DNA of 64,000 nt from Azospirillum halopraeferens DSM 3675 (GCF_000429625.1 NZ_AUCF01000006.1:186001-250000), one strand, 5' to 3'. Counted from the stretch's first letter, positions 16,604 through 25,116 are shown. The notes: generated by a model not told the origin, from the letters alone. Translations and numbers: made by a program.

Positions 16604-17713
16604 ATGCGAAGACTGATCCTTCTCCTCCTCCTGGCCCTGATCGCGGGACCGCCGGCGCACGCCGCCGGGATCGTCGACCTCGCCGGCCGCACCGTGCGGG
16701 TGCCGGACCGGGTGGAGCGCATCGTGCTCGGAGAGGGGCGTTTCCTCGCCGCGCTGGGCATCCTCGACCGCAGCGACCCCGCCGGTGCGGTGGTGGGGAT
16801 GATGGGCGACTTCCCGCTGCTGGATCCCGCCGGCTACGCCCGCTGGACCGAGCGGTTCCCCGGCATCGCCGACATCCCCCCGGTGGGCAAGGTGTCCGCC
16901 GACAGCTTCAGCGCCGAGCGGGCCATCGCGCTGGCCCCCGACCTGGCGATCTTCGGTCTGGCCGGCCACGGCCCGGGGCCGGCGGCGCGCGAGCTGATCG
17001 ACCAGCTCGAAGCGGCCGGGGTGACCGTCGCCTTCGTCGACTTCTTCCACGATCCCATCGTCAACACCCCCCGCAGCATCACCGTTCTGGGCGCCCTGCT
17101 GGGCCGGGAGGCGGAAGCGGCGGCCTTCGTCGCCGCCTACGGGCACGAGCTGGAGCGCGTGCGCGACCGGGTGGCGCGGGCGACCCGGCGGCCCGTCGTG
17201 TTCCTGGAAAACCGCGTCGGCCTGCAGGAGGACTGCTGCGCCACCGTCGGCGCCGGCGTCATCGGCCGCCTGATCGAGGAGGCCGGCGGCCGCAATCTCG
17301 GCTCCGCCGTGGTGCCGGGAATCGCCGGGATGATGAATCCCGAATATCTGCTGACCCACCGGCCCGACGTCTACGTGGGCACCGCCATCGGCAACCGGGC
17401 GGGGATGGAAGGGGCGCCCGGACGCATCGTGCTGGGGCCGGGTGTGGACGCCGGGCTGGCGCGCGCCACCCTGCTCCGCGCCCTGGACCGCACCGCCATC
17501 GCCGACCTGGAGGCGGTGCGCGCCGGCCGGGCCCACGCGGTGTGGCACCATTTCTTCCATTCGCCCTTCAACATCGTCGCCGTCCAGGCCATGGCCCGCT
17601 GGTTCCAGCCGGAGCTGTGCGCCGATCTCGATCCCGAGGCGACGCTGCGCGATTTCTACGCCCGTTTCCAGCCGGTGCCCGTGGACGGGACCTACTGGAT
17701 CGACGCCCGATGA
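16604..17713 (+). CDS. Fe-siderophore ABC transporter substrate-binding protein (FecB/FhuD type)
   Basis: This 369-residue periplasmic binding protein of the class III (BtuF/FecB) fold has a signal peptide (RRLILLLLLALIAGPPAHAA). IVDLAGRTVRVPDRVERIV near the N-terminus is the standard family opening. Two lobes would be linked by the rigid helix around residues 150-200. Its stop overlaps the permease start (ATGA), so it is part of one translational unit with the permease and ATPase. It should carry the substrate imported by the TonB receptor. Confidence 0.9.
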   Translation: MRRLILLLLLALIAGPPAHAAGIVDLAGRTVRVPDRVERIVLGEGRFLAALGILDRSDPAGAVVGMMGDFPLLDPAGYARWTERFPGIADIPPVGKVSADSFSAERAIALAPDLAIFGLAGHGPGPAARELIDQLEAAGVTVAFVDFFHDPIVNTPRSITVLGALLGREAEAAAFVAAYGHELERVRDRVARATRRPVVFLENRVGLQEDCCATVGAGVIGRLIEEAGGRNLGSAVVPGIAGMMNPEYLLTHRPDVYVGTAIGNRAGMEGAPGRIVLGPGVDAGLARATLLRALDRTAIADLEAVRAGRAHAVWHHFFHSPFNIVAVQAMARWFQPELCADLDPEATLRDFYARFQPVPVDGTYWIDAR

Positions 17714-18765
17714 CGGAGACGATGACCGCAACCCCGCTGGCCCGCCGCTACCGCCGCTTCGTGTTCCGCCGCGTCATCGTGCTGGCGCTGCTGGCGGCGG
17801 GGCTCGTCCTCTCCTTCCTGGCGGACGCGGCGACCGGCCCGTCGGCGCTGCCGGTGGCGGCGGTGCTGCACGGGCTGCTGGACCCCGGGTCGCTCGACCG
17901 CAGCACCTCGGTCATCCTGTGGAGCATCCGTCTGCCGGCCGCCGCCATGGCGGTGGTGGTGGGGGCCTGCCTGGCCCTGGCGGGCGCGGAGATGCAGACG
18001 GTCCTGCACAACCCCCTGGCCAGCCCCTTCACCCTGGGCCTGTCCAACGCCGCCACCTTCGGGGCGTCGCTGGCCATCGTGCTGGAGCTGTCGGTGCTCG
18101 GCCTCGGCCCGTCGGTGATGGTGCCGGCCAGCGCCTTCGCCTGCGCCATGGCGGCCACCCTGGTCATCCAGGGGCTGGCGCGCACGCAAGGGGCGGGTCC
18201 CGACACCGTGGTGCTGTTCGGCATCGCCATGGTGTTCGTGATGAACGCCCTGCTGTGGCTGGTGCAGTACGTGGCCAGCGCCGACGCGCTGCAACAGATC
18301 GTCTTCTGGACCATGGGCAGCCTCGCCCGCGCCACGTGGGAGAAGGTCGGCATCGTGGCGCTGGTGCTGGCGGTCTGCCTGCCCCTGTCGCTGCGCGACG
18401 TGTGGGCGCTGACCGCGCTGCGCGGCGGCGAGGAGCACGCCCGCAGCTTCGGCATTCCCGTGCGCCGGCTGCGCCTGCTGGTGCTGCTGCGGGTCAGCCT
18501 GCTGGCCGGTGCGGCGGTGGCCTTCGTCGGCACCGTGGGCTTCATCGGGCTGGTCGGCCCCCACATCGCACGCCTGGCGCTGGGCGAGGACCACCGCTTC
18601 TTCCTGCCGGGCGCCGCCCTGGCCGGGGCGCTGGTCCTGTCGCTCGCGTCCATCGCCGCCAAGTCGCTGGTGCCCGGCCTGCTGCTACCGGTGGGCATCG
18701 TCACCGCGCTGGTCGGCGTGCCGCTGTTCATGGCGCTGATCCTGTCGCAGCGGAGGGGGACATGA
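17710..18765 (+). CDS. Fe-siderophore ABC transporter permease (FecCD family)
   Basis: This 351-residue permease is predicted to have about ten transmembrane helices. Family blocks include SIRLPAAAMAVVVGACLALAG at the third helix region, NPLASPFTLGLSNAATFGAS, and GFIGLVGPHIAR near the C-terminus, the coupling-helix region that contacts the ATPase. The ATG at 17710 overlaps the preceding stop. Only one FecCD-type permease gene is present, so it would form a homodimer like BtuC. Confidence 0.92.
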   Translation: MTETMTATPLARRYRRFVFRRVIVLALLAAGLVLSFLADAATGPSALPVAAVLHGLLDPGSLDRSTSVILWSIRLPAAAMAVVVGACLALAGAEMQTVLHNPLASPFTLGLSNAATFGASLAIVLELSVLGLGPSVMVPASAFACAMAATLVIQGLARTQGAGPDTVVLFGIAMVFVMNALLWLVQYVASADALQQIVFWTMGSLARATWEKVGIVALVLAVCLPLSLRDVWALTALRGGEEHARSFGIPVRRLRLLVLLRVSLLAGAAVAFVGTVGFIGLVGPHIARLALGEDHRFFLPGAALAGALVLSLASIAAKSLVPGLLLPVGIVTALVGVPLFMALILSQRRGT

Positions 18766-19574
18766 CCGGGGGTCTGACCCTGGGCGGCCTGACCGCCGGC
18801 TATGGCCGTCGGCGGGTGCTGGAGGGCATCGACGCCGGCCCGATCCCGCCGGGATCGCTGGTGGCGCTGATCGGCTGCAACGGCGCCGGCAAGTCGACGC
18901 TGCTGAAGGCGCTGGCCGGACTGGTCGCCGCCGCCGGCGCCGCCGCGCTGGACAGCTATGACCTGCTGGCGATGACGCCGGCGCGGCGGGTGCGGCTGAC
19001 CGGCTACCTGCCGCAGACGCTGCCGCAGGGCAGCGTGCTCGTCGCCTACGAGGCGGTGACCAGCGCCCTGCGCGCCGCCCGCCCCGATCTGCCGGCCGCC
19101 GAGGCGGAACGACGCGTCCAGGCGGTCTTCGACCGGCTGGGGCTGGAGCCGCTGGCCCTGCGCCGCCTGACCGAACTGTCGGGAGGCCAGCGCCAGCGCA
19201 TCGGCCTCGCCCAGGCCATGGTGCGCCGGCCGCGCCTTCTGCTGCTGGACGAGCCGACCAGTGCGCTCGATCTGCGCTGGCAGCTCAACGTGCTGGAAAG
19301 CGTGCGCAGCCTGGCCGACCGGGACGGCTGCATCGCCCTGCTGGCCATGCACGACATCAACCTGGCCCTGCGCTTCTGCGACCGCACCCTGGTGCTGGGC
19401 GGCGGCCGCCTGCTGGCCGACGGCCCGCCGGCGGCCCTGGACGGCGCCCTGCTGCGGCGGGCGTTCGGGATCGACGGGCGCGTCGAGACGTGCTCGCGGG
19501 GCTATCGAATCGCACTGGCCGACCGCGCCCTCGACGAGGGCGCGTGGCCCGACACGGAAGGAAACGCATCATGA
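18762..19574 (+). CDS. Fe-siderophore ABC transporter ATP-binding protein (FecE type)
   Basis: This 270-residue ABC ATPase has Walker A GCNGAGKST (about residues 38-46), signature LSGGQRQR, Walker B LLLLDEPTSALD and the switch histidine in LLAMHDINLAL. Walker A begins GCN rather than the usual GPN or GHN, a small variation that does not remove a catalytic residue. Start and stop overlap both neighbours by ATGA, so four genes are translationally coupled. Confidence 0.92.
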   Translation: MTGGLTLGGLTAGYGRRRVLEGIDAGPIPPGSLVALIGCNGAGKSTLLKALAGLVAAAGAAALDSYDLLAMTPARRVRLTGYLPQTLPQGSVLVAYEAVTSALRAARPDLPAAEAERRVQAVFDRLGLEPLALRRLTELSGGQRQRIGLAQAMVRRPRLLLLDEPTSALDLRWQLNVLESVRSLADRDGCIALLAMHDINLALRFCDRTLVLGGGRLLADGPPAALDGALLRRAFGIDGRVETCSRGYRIALADRALDEGAWPDTEGNAS

Positions 19575-19855
19575 TCGCACACCGCACGCAGGTCGCCACC
19601 GACGCGGCCGGCCGCTACCTGGTCCAGCTTTGCAAGCACTTCGCCCACAAGATCACGGTGGAGTACGACGACTGCCGCGGGCGCGCCGACTTCCCCTGGG
19701 GCACCTGCCACATGGAGGCGGCGGACGGGGTGCTGACCCTGCGCTGCGAATCCGACAGCGCCGAGGGGGTCGAGCGGGTGAAGGCGGTGGTCGACGACCA
19801 CCTCACCCGCTTCGCCTGGCGCGAGAAGCCGGTCCTCATCTGGGAGGAGGCATGA
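19571..19855 (+). CDS. DUF2218 domain protein
   Basis: This is a 94-residue soluble protein resembling DUF2218: histidines in LCKHFAHK near residues 19-24, an acidic centre, and a C-terminal LIWEEA. It overlaps the ATPase stop by ATGA, so it belongs to the siderophore uptake operon. DUF2218 genes are often linked to iron or siderophore transport and siderophore-interacting proteins, but the biochemical role is not established. A cytosolic part in iron release or ligand handling would be inference. A two-hairpin element follows its stop. Confidence 0.82.
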   Translation: MIAHRTQVATDAAGRYLVQLCKHFAHKITVEYDDCRGRADFPWGTCHMEAADGVLTLRCESDSAEGVERVKAVVDDHLTRFAWREKPVLIWEEA

Positions 19856-19877
19856 CCGGAAAGCCGCTGGCCGTCAA

Positions 19878-19955
19878 CCGTCGGCATCTGAATGATGCCG
19901 ACGGTATGACCCTATCGATCAATGCAAAGCATTGATCTGTCGGGTTTCACGGCCG
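19878..19955 (+). repeat. Two-hairpin repeat element, copy 1
   Basis: Hairpin A has arms CCGTCGGCATC (19878-19888) and GATGCCGACGG (19894-19904) with loop TGAAT. Linker TATGACCCTATC follows. Hairpin B is GATCAATGC-AAA-GCATTGATC (19917-19937). Tail TGTCGGGTTTCACGGCCG (19938-19955) ends the element. It begins 22 nt after the DUF2218 stop and lies between convergent genes, so it may also terminate transcription. The second copy at 59153-59235 has the same order and orientation relative to its upstream gene. Confidence 0.8.
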
Positions 19956-19988
19956 GAAATCAATGGAACGGATCTTTTCCCGGCCGTA

Positions 19989-20693
19989 TCACACCACCCT
20001 GACGGTCAGCTCGCCCACACCCTCGACGCCGCCGCTCATGACGTCGCCGCGCCGGACGGCCCCGACGCCGGCGGGGGTACCGGTCATGATGAGGTCCCCG
20101 GGGCGCAGCTCGAACAGGCCGGAGAGGTAGGCGATCATCTCCGGCACCTTCCAGATCATCTGGTTGATGTCGCCGGTCTGGCGGCGCTCGCCGTTGACAT
20201 CCAGCCACACCGCCCCGCCGGCGGGATGGCCGATCTCCGACGCCGGCACCAGGGCCGAGCAGGGGGCGGAGTGCTCGAACGCCTTGCCGATCTCCCAGGG
20301 GCGGCCGAGCTTCTTCATTTCCCCCTGCAGATCGCGGCGCGTCATGTCCAGGCCGACGCCGTAGCCGTAGACGCACGCCAGCGCCCGCTCCATCGGAATG
20401 TCGCGCCCGCCCCCGGACAGGGCCACGACCATCTCGATCTCGTAGTGGACGTCCGAGGTGGCCGGGGGGTACGGGAATTCACCGGTCAGCAGCAGGTTGT
20501 CGGGGTTCTTCTGGAAGAAGAAGGGCGGCTCGCGGTTCGGATCGTGCCCCATCTCGATCGCGTGCTCCGCGTAGTTGCGCCCGACGCAGTAGATGCGGTG
20601 CACGGGAAACAGCGCCCCGCTGCCGCGCACCGGCAGGGCCGGGATCGGCTGCGGCTCGACGACGTACGAAACATCCTTGTCCATGACGGTCAT
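19989..20693 (-). CDS. FAH-family hydrolase (fumarylpyruvate/fumarylacetoacetate hydrolase-like)
   Basis: This 234-residue protein has the FAH fold. Metal ligands fit the E-x-E and D pattern: HYEIEMVV (about residues 83-90) and the later [13 protein letters not shown] (about 111-123). [12 protein letters not shown] and MTGTPAGVG are further family blocks. Short FAH proteins of this kind include fumarylpyruvate hydrolases of gentisate breakdown and oxaloacetate decarboxylase-like enzymes; the exact substrate is uncertain. It overlaps the upstream permease gene by 4 bp and is the last gene of an ABC-transporter operon, so it may act on the imported compound. Confidence 0.82.
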   Translation of the reverse strand: MTVMDKDVSYVVEPQPIPALPVRGSGALFPVHRIYCVGRNYAEHAIEMGHDPNREPPFFFQKNPDNLLLTGEFPYPPATSDVHYEIEMVVALSGGGRDIPMERALACVYGYGVGLDMTRRDLQGEMKKLGRPWEIGKAFEHSAPCSALVPASEIGHPAGGAVWLDVNGERRQTGDINQMIWKVPEMIAYLSGLFELRPGDLIMTGTPAGVGAVRRGDVMSGGVEGVGELTVRVV

Positions 20694-21445
20694 TGTCTCA
20701 CTCCGGCGTAATATTCGATCTTCTTTTCAAGCATGCCGACCCCTTCGGCGACCAGCATGGCAAAGGCGAAGAGCAGGATGGTCAAGGCCCAGAACTGCTC
20801 CATCAGGAAGTTGCGGGAGTACAGCTCGAACAGCTCGCCGTATCCGATGATCGAGATGAGGAGCTGGCCGATCACCACCCCCTTCACCCCGCGGATCATG
20901 CCGAGCCGGATGCCCGCCAGGATCTCCGGCAGGGCCGAGAGGATGACGATGCGCGTCAGCGTCCGCCACCGGCCCGCACCGTAGCTGCGCGCCATTTCCA
21001 GAAGCGAGGCGGGAACGTGCTGCACCCCGGCCCGCGTGTCCAGCACGATGATCCACACCGCGAACAGGAACACGGTGGCGACCACCGTCGTCTCGCCCAT
21101 GCCCAGCAGGATCATCAGCACCGGGACCAGCGCCGACAGAGGCGCGGAGACGAACACGTTCACCCACATGCCGAGCAACCGGTCCGCCGCCGGCACCCGG
21201 CCCATCAGCAGTCCCACCGGCACCCCCACGGCGATGGCGAAGCCCATGCCGACGAAGAAGGCCCACAGGGTGGTGACGGTCGCCCGCTGGAAGGTGCCGG
21301 TGTTCACCAACTCCCACGCCGCGGCGAGAACGGCGGTGAAGGGGGGGACGAGGAAGATGAGGTCGAGACGCCCGACGATCTCCCACAGGACGCACCACAG
21401 GATGAGCGATGCCATCATCGGCACCCGCACGCCGAACAGGGTCAT
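20690..21445 (-). CDS. ABC transporter permease (SsuC/TauC family), second subunit
   Basis: This 251-residue permease has about six hydrophobic helices and the EAA-loop region [21 protein letters not shown] (about residues 150-170). It resembles SsuC/TauC/ThiX permeases used for sulfonates, nitrate, pyrimidines and aromatic acids. It is one of two different permeases in the operon, so the importer is probably a heterodimer. Spacing to the ATPase gene is 13 bp. Confidence 0.87.
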   Translation of the reverse strand: MTLFGVRVPMMASLILWCVLWEIVGRLDLIFLVPPFTAVLAAAWELVNTGTFQRATVTTLWAFFVGMGFAIAVGVPVGLLMGRVPAADRLLGMWVNVFVSAPLSALVPVLMILLGMGETTVVATVFLFAVWIIVLDTRAGVQHVPASLLEMARSYGAGRWRTLTRIVILSALPEILAGIRLGMIRGVKGVVIGQLLISIIGYGELFELYSRNFLMEQFWALTILLFAFAMLVAEGVGMLEKKIEYYAGVRQ

Positions 21446-21458
21446 GACCGCCTCCCCC

Positions 21459-22271
21459 TCATTCCACGAAATCGCGCAGGCTGTGCCAGATCTCCTCCAC
21501 CGTATCGAGATAGTGCCGGTCGCGGCGGATCTCGTCGGGCGACCCGGAGCGGTCGATCGCCGGCTCGATGATGCGGTTCACGCGGCCGGGACGGCGCGAC
21601 AGCATGACGATGGCGTCCGACAGGTACACCGCCTCCTCGATGCTGTGGGTGACGAACAGGAAGGTCTTGTTCTCCTGGTGGCGCAGACGCAGCAGATCCT
21701 CCTGGAACTTGCGCCGCGTCTGCTCGTCGACGGCAGAGAACGGCTCGTCCAGCAGCAGCACGTCGGCACTGACCGCCAGCGCGCGGGCCAGCCCGACGCG
21801 CTGGCGCATACCGCCCGACAACTCGTGGGGGTATCGGTCTTCGAACCCCGCCAGCCCCACTTCCCTGATGCAATGCCGTGCCGTCTCCAGCCGCTCGGCC
21901 TTCGGCACGCCGCGCATCTCCAGCCCGAAGGCGACGTTGGTGATCACCGTGGCCCAGGGCATCAGTGCGAAGTCCTGGAAGACGAAGGCGCGCTCCGGCC
22001 CGGGGCCGGAGATCGGTTTGCCGTTCACCAGCACCTCGCCCGCGGTGGCGTCCAGCAGCCCGGCGACGATCTTGAGCAGCGTGGTCTTGCCACAGCCGCT
22101 GGGGCCCAGCAGCGTTGTGAGCTTGCCGCGGGGGACGTCGACGTCGACGTCCTTCAGTGCCTCGGTGGAGCCGTAGCGCTTGGTGATGCCGCGCACCTGC
22201 ACGATCGGATCGGCGGTGGCGGGACCCGGCCGCCCGGCGCGGGCGGCGTCGATGCGGCGAACCGCTCCCAT
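21459..22271 (-). CDS. ABC transporter ATP-binding protein (SsuB/TauB family)
   Basis: This 270-residue ATPase has Walker A GPSGCGKTT (about residues 55-63), signature LSGGMRQR, Walker B VLLLDEPFSAVD and a switch histidine in FVTHSIEEA. The FQDFALMPWATV Q-loop region is typical of the nitrate/sulfonate/taurine subfamily. Its start lies 3 bp downstream of the first permease stop. It energises import through the two permeases in this operon. Confidence 0.92.
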   Translation of the reverse strand: MGAVRRIDAARAGRPGPATADPIVQVRGITKRYGSTEALKDVDVDVPRGKLTTLLGPSGCGKTTLLKIVAGLLDATAGEVLVNGKPISGPGPERAFVFQDFALMPWATVITNVAFGLEMRGVPKAERLETARHCIREVGLAGFEDRYPHELSGGMRQRVGLARALAVSADVLLLDEPFSAVDEQTRRKFQEDLLRLRHQENKTFLFVTHSIEEAVYLSDAIVMLSRRPGRVNRIIEPAIDRSGSPDEIRRDRHYLDTVEEIWHSLRDFVE

Positions 22272-22274
22272 GGG

Positions 22275-23114
22275 TCAGGTTCCCTTCTTCTCCGGACGGA
22301 ACAGCGCCACCTCCACCGTCTGCAGCACGGCCAGGGTGACCGCCGAAAAGACGATGATCGAGGCGATGGACGCGTACATTTCCGCGTAATTGGCGATGGA
22401 ACGGTGATAGGTGATGAGGTCGCCGATGCCGGTGGGCGTGATCAGCAGCTCCGCCAGGATCACGCCGATGAAGCCGGCCGAGACGCCCAGCCGCAGGCCG
22501 GCGAAGATGACGGGGCTGGCGTCGGGCAGGATGATGCGGACCACCCGCTGCCACGGCGAGGCGAGGAAGGAGCGCGCCATCGCCAGCAGCGACGGGTTGA
22601 CATTGCGCACCGCCTTGTAGCCGTTCAGCGCGATCACCGGCAGGGCCAGCAGGCAGACCGCCAGCACCTTGGACGTCAGGCCGATCCCGTAGACGAAGGT
22701 GACCAGGGGGATCAGCGCCGCCATGGGGGCGGCCTGCAACACGATGAACACGGGCGCGGCGATCCATTCCGCCCCGCGCCGCAGCCCCATCAGCACGCCG
22801 ATGCCGACGCCCAGCACGGCGGACAGGGTGACGCCGATGACCAGCGGCAGCAGGGTGACGGCGAAGGCGGCCGGCAGGCTGCCGTCGGCCACCATGGCGG
22901 CGAAGGCGGCGGCCGTGGCGCCGAAGGTGGGGAAGGCATAGCTGACGGGGATGCGCCCGGCCACCTCCCACGTCAGGCAGAACAAGGCGACGGAGGCGAG
23001 CCGCCAGAGCATCGGCCCGCCGACCAGCGCGCCCGCGGCGCGGGCGAGCGCCCGGCCCGGCCGTCCGGAGACGGCTGCGGCCGCCGCCCCCGGGCTGTGC
23101 ACGTTGCTGCTCAT
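22275..23114 (-). CDS. ABC transporter permease (SsuC/TauC family), first subunit
   Basis: This 279-residue permease has about six transmembrane helices after a 35-residue Ala-rich lead. The EAA-type loop MARSFLASPWQRVVRIILPD lies at about residues 185-205. It is distinct from the second permease at 20690-21445. The binding-protein gene ends 31 bp upstream. Confidence 0.87.
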   Translation of the reverse strand: MSSNVHSPGAAAAAVSGRPGRALARAAGALVGGPMLWRLASVALFCLTWEVAGRIPVSYAFPTFGATAAAFAAMVADGSLPAAFAVTLLPLVIGVTLSAVLGVGIGVLMGLRRGAEWIAAPVFIVLQAAPMAALIPLVTFVYGIGLTSKVLAVCLLALPVIALNGYKAVRNVNPSLLAMARSFLASPWQRVVRIILPDASPVIFAGLRLGVSAGFIGVILAELLITPTGIGDLITYHRSIANYAEMYASIASIIVFSAVTLAVLQTVEVALFRPEKKGT

Positions 23115-23145
23115 GAAAGGTCCCCGAACGTTGCGGGAGCGGGTG

Positions 23146-24174
23146 TCAGCGGCGTCCGACCTTGGCGAGCACCGCGTCGAGCGGCCGCAGGTCCCAGAAG
23201 TCGGCGACCTTCAGCGCCGCGGCCTCGCCCTCGAGCTGGCCGGACAGGGTGTAGAAGGCGAAATCGTCGGCCACCGCCTCCTCGCCGCCGCCGTTCAGCG
23301 GCAGCATCCGGCTGTCCGCCGCTTCATGGAAGTAGGGCCCGATGTCCGCCTCCAGTTCCCGGGGCAGGTCGGGCAGCAGGTTGTACCGCTCCCGCAGGGC
23401 TGCCACGGCGTCCGGATCGTCGTTGACCTCGCGCCAGGTGGTGACCAGGCTTTCCACCAGGATCTCGATGACATCCATCTCCCGCGTGAGATAGTCGGTG
23501 TTGGCGTAGAGCGCCTCGTCGGTGGCGCTGACGCCCTCCATGGGCAGGACGGCGAAGCGGTCGGGCGCCTTCTCCATCAGGATGCGGCGGTTCGTGCTGT
23601 CGACGATGCTGGCGTTGATGGTGCCCTGCAGCATGGCGCCGGCGCGCACCTCCGATCCCGGCACATAGGAGATGGTCTTGTAGGTGATGCCGTGCTTGTC
23701 GGCCATCAGGCGCATGATCGCCTCGGTGCCGGAGCCGCGGGAGTGAACGGTGATCTCCTGACCGTCCAGGTCCTTCCAGGACCGGTATTTCTGCGTGTTG
23801 ACGATCGGATAGAAGTTCAGCGTGCTCATCTGGTAGAAGAAGCGGATCGGCGCCCTGACCTTCTGCACCAGCGCGTACGGCGCGCCGACCCCGATGTCGG
23901 CCTGGCCGCCGACGACCGCCTGTGCGGCGAGATCCTCCGACTTGAAATAGGTGACGGCGACGTCGACGCCGCGTTCCTTCGCACGCTCCAGCGCGATCAG
24001 GAAGTGCAGCGTTTCCACGGACGCGATGTCGCCGAAGGCGACCCGCACCGTGCCGGCCGCCAGGGCGGGGCCGGCGGTCACGGCGACCGCGGCCGCCATG
24101 CCGAGGGCGGCACCCAGTGCCAGAGCGCCGTGAACGAAGGAACGCCGCGCCGGGCGGCGGGTGTCTGCGGTCAT
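23146..24174 (-). CDS. ABC transporter substrate-binding protein (SsuA/NMT1-like)
   Basis: This 342-residue periplasmic protein has a twin-Arg-like signal (RRPARRSF followed by an Ala-rich hydrophobic core). The mature part resembles NMT1/SsuA-type proteins: VRVAFGDIASVETLHFLIAL, GGQADIGVGAPYALVQKV and GTEAIMRLMADKHGI. I chose ATG 24174 because GGGGAGGAGAG precedes it; the frame is open to 24246. It is the first gene of the operon, divergent from a GntR regulator. The ligand is unknown; linkage to an FAH hydrolase hints at a carboxylic or aromatic acid. Confidence 0.87.
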   Translation of the reverse strand: MTADTRRPARRSFVHGALALGAALGMAAAVAVTAGPALAAGTVRVAFGDIASVETLHFLIALERAKERGVDVAVTYFKSEDLAAQAVVGGQADIGVGAPYALVQKVRAPIRFFYQMSTLNFYPIVNTQKYRSWKDLDGQEITVHSRGSGTEAIMRLMADKHGITYKTISYVPGSEVRAGAMLQGTINASIVDSTNRRILMEKAPDRFAVLPMEGVSATDEALYANTDYLTREMDVIEILVESLVTTWREVNDDPDAVAALRERYNLLPDLPRELEADIGPYFHEAADSRMLPLNGGGEEAVADDFAFYTLSGQLEGEAAALKVADFWDLRPLDAVLAKVGRR

Positions 24175-24240
24175 CGTCTCTCCTCCCCTTGTCGTCCGGA
24201 CTGCCGTCGTCCCGCTGCCGGGACGGCCGGGCCAATCCGG

Positions 24241-24259
24241 AACCAATTTTCTATTGGTT
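24241..24259. promoter_or_regulatory. Operator-like palindrome near the ABC promoter
   Basis: AACCAAT-TTTCT-ATTGGTT, perfect 7-bp arms. It shares the AACCAA/TTGGTT halves with a second palindrome just before the GntR start, as expected for two sites of one regulator in a divergent control region. Confidence 0.55.
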
Positions 24260-24262
24260 ATC

Positions 24263-24301
24263 GCGCCGATTCATTTGTACGTCAAGCGAATGAATCGGCG
24301 C
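24263..24301. promoter_or_regulatory. Long perfect inverted repeat between the ABC operon and GntR gene
   Basis: Arms of 13 bp, GCGCCGATTCATT (24263-24275) and AATGAATCGGCGC (24289-24301), with a 13-bp spacer whose centre TTG-TACGT-CAA is itself partly symmetric. This is longer than most operators and sits in the middle of the divergent intergenic region. Confidence 0.55.
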
Positions 24302-24380
24302 CGCTTGAAAATATCCTGTTTTGTCAACACTGCACCCGTGAGACGCTTGCCATACCCAGGCGGATTGGGCCATAACCAAT

Positions 24381-24393
24381 AACCAAATTGGTT
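24381..24393. promoter_or_regulatory. Operator-like palindrome overlapping the GntR start region
   Basis: AACCAA-A-TTGGTT, a perfect 13-bp palindrome ending 5 nt before the regulator ATG. It occupies the place of a ribosome site, which is absent. The regulator may be translated from a leaderless or nearly leaderless transcript and could bind here to repress itself. Confidence 0.55.
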
Positions 24394-24397
24394 CACG

Positions 24398-25087
24398 ATG
24401 GACGCTATGACGAGCAACGGTCAGAACGCAGCGTTGGTGCAGCTCCGCGCTTTCCTGGCGGCCGCCGACCTGCCCTTCGAAAGCCGGCTGCCGCCGGAAC
24501 GGGAACTGAGCGAGCGGCTGGGCGTGCCGCGCCCGGCGCTGCGCAAGGCGCTGGCCGTGTTGGAGCAGGAAGGACAGATCTGGCGCCACGTGGGCAAGGG
24601 CACCTTCGTCGGCAGCCGGCCGCTGGACACCCACGCCGACATCGCCGCCATCGCCCGCCGCACCGACCCGGCGGAGGTCATGCGCACCCGCCTGCTGCTG
24701 GAACCCGAGGTGGCCGCCCTGGCCGCCATCGTCGCCTCGCCCGCCCATGTCGCGGAGATGCGAACCTGCATCCAGCGCAGCCGCTCCGCCACGAGTTGGC
24801 GTCAGTATGAGAATTGGGACAACCGCCTCCACCGCGCCATCGCGGAGGCGACGCGGAACGGCCTGCTGCTGGCGTTGCTAGACACGCTGAACGCCGTGCG
24901 CCGTGCCGTCACCTGGGGCCGGCTGCGCCCCGACCGCGCCTCGCCGCCGCCGGACCACCACAGCTTCGCCGAACACGACGCCATCGTCGCGGCGATCGAG
25001 GACCGCGACGCCGACCGGGCCCGCACCCTCATGCGCGAGCATCTGGAACACGTGGAGCGCAACCTGCTGCGGCCGCGGTTGAGCTGA
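24398..25087 (+). CDS. GntR-family regulator (FadR/VanR-like, FCD domain)
   Basis: This 229-residue regulator has an N-terminal winged helix (FESRLPPERELSERLGVPR, residues 27-45, and GKGTFVG near 67-73) and a C-terminal FCD ligand domain with metal-ligand type motifs: DNRLHRAIAEATRN, then EHDAIVAAIEDRDADRA. It should respond to a carboxylate ligand and control the divergent ABC-FAH operon. Palindromes AACCAA-N-TTGGTT in the intergenic region are its likely operators. No Shine-Dalgarno sequence is visible; a second in-frame ATG lies at 24407. Confidence 0.87.
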   Translation: MDAMTSNGQNAALVQLRAFLAAADLPFESRLPPERELSERLGVPRPALRKALAVLEQEGQIWRHVGKGTFVGSRPLDTHADIAAIARRTDPAEVMRTRLLLEPEVAALAAIVASPAHVAEMRTCIQRSRSATSWRQYENWDNRLHRAIAEATRNGLLLALLDTLNAVRRAVTWGRLRPDRASPPPDHHSFAEHDAIVAAIEDRDADRARTLMREHLEHVERNLLRPRLS

Positions 25088-25092
25088 CGCCT

Positions 25093-25116
25093 CCGGTCCG
25101 CCGCGCGGCGGGCCGG
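25093..25116. terminator. Probable bidirectional terminator
   Basis: Stem CCGGTCCGCC (25093-25102) / GGCGGGCCGG (25107-25116), loop GCGC, one T-G wobble. It lies between the convergent GntR and livM-type genes. Confidence 0.5.

Noticed and set aside
19261-19935. Longer plus-strand frame running past the DUF2218 gene into the hairpin element
   Set aside because: It is an alternative frame of the ATPase and DUF2218 genes, both of which have clear family motifs in their own frames.
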